From: Paraglaciecola marina
GTDB lineage: Bacteria > Pseudomonadota > Gammaproteobacteria > Enterobacterales > Alteromonadaceae
Assembly: GCF_004360155.1 (NCBI RefSeq)
Contig: NZ_SAIS01000016.1
Coordinates: forward strand, 1 to 64,000
Direction of reading: 5' to 3'
DNA: 64,000 nt
Below the pieces are notes generated by a model. That model made no database searches. It was not told where the DNA came from and worked only from the letters and a program-made list of their open reading frames with translations. The position numbers and the translations under genes were made by a program. Within the stretch, counting starts at the first letter, position 1. The number at the start of each line of letters is the position of its first letter. Of the stretch, positions 28,700 to 35,784 are shown piece by piece.

Positions 28700-29500
28700 A
28701 TGGAACCTTTTGTCGTTATATTTTTATTTTGTTTGCTTATTGGCGCTGTAGTTGGTTTTTTAGCGGGGCTTTTAGGGATTGGTGGTGGTTTAATTATTGT
28801 TCCTATTTTACTTCACTTATTAATCACTGAGCTTAGTCTAGAGTTGACTCAAGCTATGCCAATGGCAATTGCTACTTCTTTGTTTACGATTATTTTAACG
28901 GGATTTTCAGCATCACGTACCCATTATAAGTTGGGTAATGTAGATTGGTTCATTACTGGCTGGAGTGGTTTAGGAATAGCGTTAGGGGCCGTTTTAGGTG
29001 CTCAGTTGGCAAGCAATATTCCAGGACAGATGTTGAAATCTATATTTGCATTTTTAGTATTCGGCATTGCTTGTTACATGCTATTTGGTAAACGTAAAGC
29101 ATCAGAGCAAGAGGCAAGCAAATCACGGTTAACAGGAGTTGGCTTATTTGCTGGTTTTTTGTCATCTTTGATGGGGATTGGCGGAGGGTCTATCATGGTT
29201 CCGTCACTTGTATGGTTTAATATTTCAATTAAAAAAGCAATTGGTTGTGCCTCCGTTTGTGGGGTGGTTATTGCTATATTTGGTTCACTAAGTTTTGTGC
29301 AAGCAGGTTGGAATAACACTCAGTTACCGGACTATTCTTTTGGTTACGTTTATTTGCCCGCTGCCGTTGGTATTGTGATTACCTCTGTTTTAACTGCGGG
29401 GGTGGGGGCTAGAGTCAGTCAAAAATTAGATACAAGTGTGCTTAAAAAAGTATTTGCAGGGTTCTTGACTCTGGTTAGTTTGTTTATGTTATTTGGTTAA
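28700..29500 (+). CDS. TSUP family (TauE/SafE) sulfite-exporter-like membrane protein
   Basis: A 266-residue protein with about eight membrane segments in two homologous halves, each with a glycine-rich signature: 'GLLGIGGGLIIVPILLHLL' in the first and 'SLMGIGGGSIMVPSLVWF' in the second. This is the TauE/SafE (TSUP) pattern of anion transporters. Substrate is unknown. It stands 34 bases after ptsP and 23 bases before thyA. In E. coli lgt occupies the ptsP-thyA interval; here only this transporter is present. Confidence 0.88.
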   Translation: MEPFVVIFLFCLLIGAVVGFLAGLLGIGGGLIIVPILLHLLITELSLELTQAMPMAIATSLFTIILTGFSASRTHYKLGNVDWFITGWSGLGIALGAVLGAQLASNIPGQMLKSIFAFLVFGIACYMLFGKRKASEQEASKSRLTGVGLFAGFLSSLMGIGGGSIMVPSLVWFNISIKKAIGCASVCGVVIAIFGSLSFVQAGWNNTQLPDYSFGYVYLPAAVGIVITSVLTAGVGARVSQKLDTSVLKKVFAGFLTLVSLFMLFG

Positions 29501-29523
29501 TTCCAAAGTAAGAGTAATAAAAA

Positions 29524-30357
29524 ATGCAACAATATTTAGATCTAATGCGCCATGTTTTAGAAAATGGTGTGAAAAAGGAAGACCGCACGGGAACGGGTAC
29601 TATCAGTGTGTTTGGCTATCAAATGAGGTTTGATTTAAGCCAAGGATTTCCATTAGTTACGACTAAAAAATGCCATTTACGCTCTATTATTCATGAATTA
29701 TTGTGGTTTCTCAAAGGAGAGACTAATACTCGATATTTAACAGAAAATAATGTCAAAATTTGGGATGAGTGGGCAACAGACGACGGTGAGTTAGGTCCTG
29801 TATATGGAAAGCAGTGGCGGAGCTGGGAAGGTGTTGATGGTCAAATTGTTGATCAAATTAGTGAATTGGTCGACCAGATTAAAACTAACCCTGATTCTAG
29901 GCGTTTGATCGTTAGTGCTTGGAATCCTGCGGTTTTGCCCGATACTAAATTTTCTCCTAAAGAAAACGCAGCGCAAGGCAGGCAAGCACTGCCCCCGTGT
30001 CATACTATGTTCCAGTTTTATGTACTGGAAGGTAAGTTGTCTTGTCAGCTATACCAAAGAAGTGGTGATATTTTCCTTGGTGTGCCGTTTAATATCGCTA
30101 GTTACGCGTTGTTGACTATGATGTTGGCTCAAGTGTGTGATTTACAGCTTGGTGACTTTGTGCATACTTTTGGTGACGCTCATTTGTATTCAAATCATTT
30201 GGAGCAAGCTAAATTACAGCTCTCAAGGAGTCCACATGATTTGCCAAAAATGGTTATTAATCCTAGTGTTAAAGATATTTTCTCTTTTGATATAAATGAC
30301 TTTGAATTAAAAAACTATCAAGCTGACGCCCATATTAAAGCGCCTGTGGCTATTTAG
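29524..30357 (+). CDS. thyA: Thymidylate synthase
   Basis: A 277-residue enzyme that makes dTMP from dUMP with methylene-tetrahydrofolate. '[20 protein letters not shown]', '[20 protein letters not shown]', the catalytic Cys in '[13 protein letters not shown]', and '[20 protein letters not shown]' are all present. A short insert ('[14 protein letters not shown]') before the catalytic loop makes it about 13 residues longer than the E. coli enzyme. It works with FolA, encoded at 8513. Confidence 0.97.
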   Translation: MQQYLDLMRHVLENGVKKEDRTGTGTISVFGYQMRFDLSQGFPLVTTKKCHLRSIIHELLWFLKGETNTRYLTENNVKIWDEWATDDGELGPVYGKQWRSWEGVDGQIVDQISELVDQIKTNPDSRRLIVSAWNPAVLPDTKFSPKENAAQGRQALPPCHTMFQFYVLEGKLSCQLYQRSGDIFLGVPFNIASYALLTMMLAQVCDLQLGDFVHTFGDAHLYSNHLEQAKLQLSRSPHDLPKMVINPSVKDIFSFDINDFELKNYQADAHIKAPVAI

Positions 30358-30395
30358 TTCTGTCTCTTTAAACAACTATTAGGTGATATGTCGAT

Positions 30396-31409
30396 ATGGC
30401 TACTCCTGTTCTAATTTGTGACGATTCAAGCTTTGCACGTAAACAGATGCAAAGAGCGATTCCTGATGGCTGGGAAGTGGACATTACCTTTGCTGAAAAC
30501 GGACTCCGAGCTTTGGAGATTATTCGTGAAGGGAAAGTAGAGGTAATGTTTTTAGATCTTAATATGCCTGTCATGGATGGTTATGAAACTATGCAAGCCA
30601 TTAAGGAAGAAGAGCTTCCTATAATGGTAATTGTCGTGTCTGGGGATGTGCAACCCGAAGCTCGAGCGCGAATGCTTAGCTTAGGGGCATTGGACTTTAT
30701 TAGAAAACCTACTGAAAACGCCAAGTTGGTTCAGGTACTGAGCCAATTTGGTTTATATTCAGGGGAAGCTTCTGCAGCTAAAAGAACTAAAGAAGTTGTA
30801 CCAGCAGCAAGTGATTCAATTAGTGATAAATTAGATGCCTACCGTGAAATGGCAAACGTTGCCATGGGACAAGCCGGTGAAAGTTTAGCTAAGTTGTTAG
30901 GTGAATTTATTGATCTACCCATTCCTAACGTTAACTTAATCACCAATACTGAACTGCATATGGCTATTGCTGATATTCAAACTAATGAAAGTGTTTCTGC
31001 GGTATCTCAGGGGTTTATTAGTGCGGGTATAAACGGTGAAGCTTTAGTTATTTTTAATGATTCTAATTTTGGGAATATGGTGAAGTTACTCAAGTACACC
31101 GATGGTGACAGTGATGCTTCCTATGAATTAGAAGCTTTAATGGATGTATCTAATATTTTGATTGGAGCTTGTTTAAGAGCACTGTCTGCGCAGCTGCATT
31201 CTGTTTTTAGTCATAATCACCCTATTATTTTAGGAAGACATTGTGATTTAGATGAAGTGTTACAAACCACATCACATCGAGAAGAAGATATGCTAGCGAT
31301 TGAGATTGCCTATTCGATTAAAAGCCAAGATATAAATTTCGACTTGTTGCTTTTATTCCCTAAAAAGTCTATTGGGCTTATGTTCGATAAGCTTGTAACA
31401 AATAATTAA
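30396..31409 (+). CDS. Response regulator with C-terminal CheC-like phosphatase domain
   Basis: A 337-residue protein. The receiver domain (residues ~1-125) has the acidic pocket 'ICDDSSFARKQM', the phosphoacceptor Asp in 'VMFLDLNMPVMDGYETM' and the conserved Lys in 'DFIRKPTEN'. The C-terminal half resembles CheC/CheX: 'REMANVAMGQAGESLAKLLG' and 'ELEALMDVSNILIGACL' carry the two helix motifs (E-x-x-N and a D-x-x-N variant) that dephosphorylate receivers in CheC-family proteins. It is 15 bases before a diguanylate cyclase, so both probably act in one c-di-GMP signalling path, with this protein setting its own phosphorylation lifetime. Confidence 0.85.
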   Translation: MATPVLICDDSSFARKQMQRAIPDGWEVDITFAENGLRALEIIREGKVEVMFLDLNMPVMDGYETMQAIKEEELPIMVIVVSGDVQPEARARMLSLGALDFIRKPTENAKLVQVLSQFGLYSGEASAAKRTKEVVPAASDSISDKLDAYREMANVAMGQAGESLAKLLGEFIDLPIPNVNLITNTELHMAIADIQTNESVSAVSQGFISAGINGEALVIFNDSNFGNMVKLLKYTDGDSDASYELEALMDVSNILIGACLRALSAQLHSVFSHNHPIILGRHCDLDEVLQTTSHREEDMLAIEIAYSIKSQDINFDLLLLFPKKSIGLMFDKLVTNN

Positions 31410-31424
31410 GAAGGGTACTGAAAA

Positions 31425-32378
31425 ATGGCAGTTGATAGTAGCTTGGCTGAAATGCATTGGAAACATGATCTTCTTGGGTCAATCGAGGTGGGGATTGTAG
31501 TTTTAGATAAAAACTACAATGTACAAGTGTGGAACCAATTTATGGAAAACCACAGCAGCATAGTGCCCGGTATGATCCAAGATAAAAATATATTTGAATA
31601 TTTCCCTGAGATTGACGAAAAATGGTTTTGTCGTAAAGCAGAGCCGGCATTTACTCTTAAAAGCCCTGTTTTTATTATTTGGGAGCAAAGACCCTATTTA
31701 TTTCGTTTTGACTGTAATCGCCCTATTACTGCTCAATCAGAAAGTATGTTTCAAAATATCACTATTTTCCCACTGGCTTCTTTAACTGGGCAAGTTGAAC
31801 AAATTTGCTTGGTTATTTATGACGTTACCGACGAAGCGTTAGGGCGTTTACGTATTGAATCCTTAAATAAACAACTCGAAAGAATGAGTCGTCTTGATGG
31901 GTTAACAGAGCTTTACAATAGGCAATATTGGGGGGAACAGTTAGCCCTTGAATATAAGCGTGACAAGCGAACAGATGTCGCATCTGCACTAATTATGATG
32001 GATATCGATTACTTTAAAAAAATTAACGATACCTATGGGCACCTAGCAGGTGATAGTGTTATTAAGTCATTTGCTAATGTAATTAGAAAAGCTACCCGAG
32101 AAACTGACTTAGCTTGTCGTTATGGGGGGGAAGAGTTTGCGATCATTTTACCTGATACCCCGATTGAAAATGTAGAGTTCGTGGCTGAGCGAATTCGCCG
32201 TTTTGCAGAAAAGAAGTTTGTTATTCATGATGGTATTGAAGTGAGTTATACCGTAAGTATAGGTGTTGCAGGCTTTAAGTCCTCTTACAAAAGCCACACA
32301 CAATGGTTAGATGCCGCAGATAAAGCACTATATAAGGCCAAGGAGTCAGGTAGAAATAAGGTTGTTTTGGCAGACTAA
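31425..32378 (+). CDS. Diguanylate cyclase with N-terminal PAS-like sensor
   Basis: A 317-residue soluble protein. The first ~130 residues look like a PAS fold ('LLGSIEVGIVVLDKNYNVQV'). The C-terminal GGDEF domain reads 'SRLDGLTELYNRQYW', then the catalytic 'RYGGEEFAIILPDTP'. The inhibitory I-site RxxD is present as 'RETD' five residues before GGEEF, so product feedback is expected. It makes cyclic di-GMP. It forms an operon with the upstream response regulator. Confidence 0.92.
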   Translation: MAVDSSLAEMHWKHDLLGSIEVGIVVLDKNYNVQVWNQFMENHSSIVPGMIQDKNIFEYFPEIDEKWFCRKAEPAFTLKSPVFIIWEQRPYLFRFDCNRPITAQSESMFQNITIFPLASLTGQVEQICLVIYDVTDEALGRLRIESLNKQLERMSRLDGLTELYNRQYWGEQLALEYKRDKRTDVASALIMMDIDYFKKINDTYGHLAGDSVIKSFANVIRKATRETDLACRYGGEEFAIILPDTPIENVEFVAERIRRFAEKKFVIHDGIEVSYTVSIGVAGFKSSYKSHTQWLDAADKALYKAKESGRNKVVLAD

Positions 32379-32428
32379 ACAAAATTATCTTTAGTCAGAA
32401 AATTAATAATAAAAAATGTGACGCAATG

Positions 32429-32439
32429 AAAAAAAAAAA
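32429..32439 (+). other. A11 homopolymer at the expected start of ampG
   Basis: An ATG at 32426 is followed directly by 11 A. Reading the codons after the tract in the frame of the downstream transporter gives 'SFKEAILNKRML', the conserved N-terminus of this AmpG group. That frame is one base off from the ATG; removing one A (10 A) would join them. So the tract is either a transcriptional slippage site, a phase-variable or mutated start, or a sequence error. Confidence 0.6.
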
Positions 32440-32468
32440 GCTTTAAAGAAGCCATTTTAAATAAACGA

Positions 32469-33683
32469 ATGCTGGTGTGTATTACTACTGGCTTTTCATC
32501 TGGTTTACCCCTTTACCTGCTTATCCAATTTATACCTGCTTGGCTAAGATCTGCTGAAATTGATTTAGCGACCATAGGTTTAATCAATTTAGTTCTCTTT
32601 CCTTACACGTGGAAGTTTCTATGGTCTCCCGTGATGGATAGATTTGTATTGCCTTTCTTCGGGCGTCGTAGGGGCTGGATGTTTGTAACCCAATTGGGGC
32701 TAATTGCGCTTATGGGGTCACTATCTCTATTTGATCCTGCGACACAGTTGCGAGACATCATCATCATAGTATCTGCAATATCTTTCTTTAGTGCCAGTCA
32801 GGACATTGTTATTGATGCATACAGACGAGAGATCTTACCCGATGATGAATTAGGGGCTGGTAATGCGTTTTATGCACAAGCTTACCGTATATCATCATTT
32901 GTACCTGGGTCTTTAGCTATGATCCTTGCTGGTTTTTTCCCATGGTCTATAGCTCATTTATCCATTGCTGCTTTTATGCTGGTGGGCTTGGTAACTACGC
33001 TGTTAATTAAAGAGTCTTCTAAACCAGGAGAAGCCCCTGAGACTCTAAAGTCAGCCGTCATTGAACCATTTAAAGAGTTTTTCGAACGTAGTGGATGGTC
33101 AAATGCATTGTGGATTTTGTTTTTTATAATTCTATACAAGTTAGGCGATAGCATGGCAACAGCGTTAGAAACCCCATTTTTTATGGATATGGGCTTTACT
33201 ACTGTAGAGATTGGATCGATAGCTAAAATATCTAAAACAATTGGTGCCACGGTTGGGACAATATTGGGTGGTTTAGCTATGGTTAAGTTAGGAATTAATC
33301 GCAGCCTCTGGGTTTTTGGTGCATTCCAAATTGTCTCTATTTTAGGATATGTTCTTCTATCAATAGTCGGTTACAACCATTTTGTTTTGGCGTTAGCGAG
33401 TGGTTTAGAATATCTTGGTGTCGGCTTGGGGTCGGTCGCATTAATAGCCTTTATGGCTAGTTCTACCAATAAACACTTTACAGCGACACAGTTTGCATTG
33501 TTATCAAGTATCGCAGTTATCCCTAGGACTTTTGTTAGTGCTACAACAGGATATATTATTGAATCTGTGGGTTATACACAGTTCTTTGTGATTTGTTTTT
33601 TTTGCGCAATACCAGGTATGCTGATGCTAGTAAAAATAGCGCCTTGGAATGAGAGTAAACTCAAATCAGAACTAGATAGCTAA
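32469..33683 (+). CDS. ampG: AmpG-family MFS transporter (muropeptide permease-like)
   Basis: A 404-residue protein with about twelve membrane segments. AmpG marks are 'TTGFSSGLPLYLL', 'NLVLFPYTWKFLWSPVMDRF', 'FFGRRRGWM' and 'SASQDIVIDAYRREILPDDE'. AmpG imports anhydro-muropeptides for cell-wall recycling and beta-lactamase control. The ATG at 32469 lacks a Shine-Dalgarno and lies after 13 conserved codons. The true start is probably ATG 32426, out of frame by one base across the A11 tract. Length without the leader is short of the usual by about 15 residues. Confidence 0.8.
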   Translation: MLVCITTGFSSGLPLYLLIQFIPAWLRSAEIDLATIGLINLVLFPYTWKFLWSPVMDRFVLPFFGRRRGWMFVTQLGLIALMGSLSLFDPATQLRDIIIIVSAISFFSASQDIVIDAYRREILPDDELGAGNAFYAQAYRISSFVPGSLAMILAGFFPWSIAHLSIAAFMLVGLVTTLLIKESSKPGEAPETLKSAVIEPFKEFFERSGWSNALWILFFIILYKLGDSMATALETPFFMDMGFTTVEIGSIAKISKTIGATVGTILGGLAMVKLGINRSLWVFGAFQIVSILGYVLLSIVGYNHFVLALASGLEYLGVGLGSVALIAFMASSTNKHFTATQFALLSSIAVIPRTFVSATTGYIIESVGYTQFFVICFFCAIPGMLMLVKIAPWNESKLKSELDS

Positions 33684-34016
33684 TTAAGGCCTAATGCCAA
33701 TGCAATCTAGTGGCAGTGGGTACTTTCCTTGATTTTCTAAACAGTCTAGACAGGTTTCGAGTTCTCCTCGTAAAAAGGGGTCTTGTAACAGTACGTCTTT
33801 AGGCCAATAGTGAACTTGATGTAAAACATGCCAGAAAACATGCTCGGTATTCTCGTAAGCTTGTTGCTTACCCTTCTTAATTTGATGCCATTCTTCCATG
33901 GTATCCCAAAAATATAGATCTAATTCTGTGTAAGGGATTTTATAATTTAAAAAGCCTCTGACAAAAAATGCCAGTTGTCTGGATTTGATTTGAACAAATG
34001 AACTGACAGTTGACAC
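33684..34016 (-). CDS. Small conserved protein of unknown function
   Basis: I do not recognise a family. The 110-residue product is rich in aromatic residues: 'TELDLYFWDTMEEWHQIKKG', 'HVFWHVLHQVHYWPKDVLLQ'. It ends with a cysteine-containing segment, 'ELETCLDCLENQGKYPLPLD', whose C-x-x-C pair could bind metal. No membrane segment is seen. The start is a GTG at 34016. The stop codon abuts the ampG stop with no gap, so the two genes converge. Codon content is like the neighbours. Confidence 0.6.
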   Translation of the reverse strand: MSTVSSFVQIKSRQLAFFVRGFLNYKIPYTELDLYFWDTMEEWHQIKKGKQQAYENTEHVFWHVLHQVHYWPKDVLLQDPFLRGELETCLDCLENQGKYPLPLDCIGIRP

Positions 34017-34148
34017 GAGTAGAGTGAGACCTTTAGTTAAGAATTATATAGACTAAGGTCTAGTATAGATAAAAAATTTGCTTTAGGGAAAAATTATGAA
34101 TTTTGCACAATATTTGCACATTTCAGTGCAGATATCTCCGAATATTTT

Positions 34149-35057
34149 TTACCATCCCATATAACTTGTCCAACCATATATTTCTTTACTTAGATAAAGA
34201 CTACTATGATTTATATTGGTAAATCCAAGCATTTTTCTTTGACGATATTGTAACTTCAAAGCCTTAATAGCAGAAACTTCTCTGTGTTTAACTGTTTGTA
34301 GTGACCACTCATTATCACTCTCACTATATAAATCTAAGACTGGCATAGGCGTTTGGGCTATCAGGGTTGGCAGTGTGTCGTTTAATTTTCTATCTGGCCA
34401 AAAAGGGCTAATCGTTACTAAAGCATCTGGTGTCTCTAATCTTTTCTCAGCATAAATTTTAGTCATCCACGCTGCTGATGTCCCTTGGGCAATAACAAGA
34501 AAAAAACCAGGGTAGTTGGCAGCTCGTGTGGCTGACTCCTGTAACAATGCAATCAACTCTTCTTCATGTTTTAAGAAAGCAGCTTTATTCAATTGGCTTT
34601 CAACTGACCTGCTCCGATTTCTTGGAGGGGGAAACTCAGCTATTTCATCCTTAGCTGAAGTTGATTCAGTAACTTCTCCACCTGCTTGCTCCGCAGATTG
34701 TGGCGAATCAGGTTTCAATGGCTCTTGTAAAGAAGGTAGAAACGCAACGTCGGGAGCTGGCATTAAAATGGTTACCCATCCCAAATCATTGAGCTGTGTA
34801 GCAAGTGGTCTAAGACCATTTTGACCTATTACTGAAGTCCCGCTCTCTGCAATCATCACGGCTACTCCCAAAGTTATGGCCGTGGTATTTTCTTGCATGA
34901 CATACAGAATATCTTGGTTATTCAAAACGAACTTTTCATATTGCTCTGAAAATAGGGTACGCTCTAAGTCCAGCCTTTTTAATAGTTGGGTATCGGGGGC
35001 GGCCTCACTAATAAATGATATAATTATCAGTGAGATAGTCGTTATATATTTGAAAAT
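34149..35057 (-). CDS. DUF3530 family secreted protein, apparent ATT start
   Basis: The C-terminal 250 residues match DUF3530, an alpha/beta-hydrolase-like family: 'SGTSVIGQNGLRPLATQLND', 'GWVTILMPAPD', 'FLVIAQGTSAAWMTKIYAEK' and a late His in 'TNINHSSLYL'. The frame is open further upstream, up to a TGA at 35067-35069. There it encodes 'FKYITTISLIIISFISEAAP', a clear signal peptide, then 'LLKRLDLERTLFSEQYEKFV'. But there is no ATG, GTG or TTG before the signal peptide; the first fitting codon is ATT at 35055-35057. The first ordinary start is TTG at 34925, which would remove the signal peptide. I list the long form: 302 residues. Confidence 0.6.
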   Translation of the reverse strand: MFKYITTISLIIISFISEAAPDTQLLKRLDLERTLFSEQYEKFVLNNQDILYVMQENTTAITLGVAVMIAESGTSVIGQNGLRPLATQLNDLGWVTILMPAPDVAFLPSLQEPLKPDSPQSAEQAGGEVTESTSAKDEIAEFPPPRNRSRSVESQLNKAAFLKHEEELIALLQESATRAANYPGFFLVIAQGTSAAWMTKIYAEKRLETPDALVTISPFWPDRKLNDTLPTLIAQTPMPVLDLYSESDNEWSLQTVKHREVSAIKALKLQYRQRKMLGFTNINHSSLYLSKEIYGWTSYMGW

Positions 35058-35117
35058 ATTGTTGACTCAGAGTTAGGTGTATATAGGTTATCGGAACGTG
35101 GCGCAAAGTTCTTTAAC

Positions 35118-35774
35118 TTAGAATGGGATAGGGGTTTTAAACTCTAGAGCTTGCTCTGTCAACGGATGCCGAAAGCTTAATGCAGCAGCATGTAAGTTAA
35201 GCCTTGGAGCCATCTTTAGAGCGTCTTTATGGGCGTACAACCTATCACCAATAATAGGATGATTCAGGCTAAGCATATGAACTCTTAATTGATGGGAGCG
35301 GCCTGTCACAGGCTTTAACTCGACACGAGTGCTTTGACTGTATCTCTCGATAACTCGCCAATGGGTAAGTGCCTTTTTCCCCCTCTCGTGATCTACCATT
35401 TGTTTAGGACGGTTTGGCCAATCACAAATGAGTGGCAAGTTAACGTCTCCTGTCTCTCCTTCAACTAGCCCGTACACTATTGCTTGATAGGTTTTTGACG
35501 TTTCTCTAAGTTCAAACTGTTTGGAAATATGACGATGGGCAGGCTTATTTAATGCCATTAACATTAAACCTGATGTTGCCATATCGAGTCGATGAACCAC
35601 AGTTGCTGTTGGAAACACTGTTTGTACGCGAGTTTGTAGTGAATCGAAATGCTCTCTCGCTTTACCAGGCACACTTAAAATTTCACTTGGCTTATTCAAA
35701 AGCACTATGTCGTCATCTTGATAGACAATATCTAGATAGGGCTTGGTTGGGGGAGAGTAATTAACTATGGCCAT
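35118..35774 (-). CDS. rluA: Dual-specificity pseudouridine synthase RluA (23S U746 / tRNA U32)
   Basis: A 218-residue pseudouridine synthase. The catalytic Asp lies in 'VVHRLDMATSGLMLMALNKP'. Other signatures are 'DIVLLNKPSEILSVPGK', 'KPVTGRSHQLRVHMLSLNHP' and 'IIGDRLYAH'. No S4 domain is present, which fits RluA rather than RluC/D. It is 10 bases after rapA on the same strand; the rluA-rapA pairing is conserved in Gammaproteobacteria. Confidence 0.93.
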   Translation of the reverse strand: MAIVNYSPPTKPYLDIVYQDDDIVLLNKPSEILSVPGKAREHFDSLQTRVQTVFPTATVVHRLDMATSGLMLMALNKPAHRHISKQFELRETSKTYQAIVYGLVEGETGDVNLPLICDWPNRPKQMVDHERGKKALTHWRVIERYSQSTRVELKPVTGRSHQLRVHMLSLNHPIIGDRLYAHKDALKMAPRLNLHAAALSFRHPLTEQALEFKTPIPF

Positions 35775-35784
35775 AAGTAATCTA

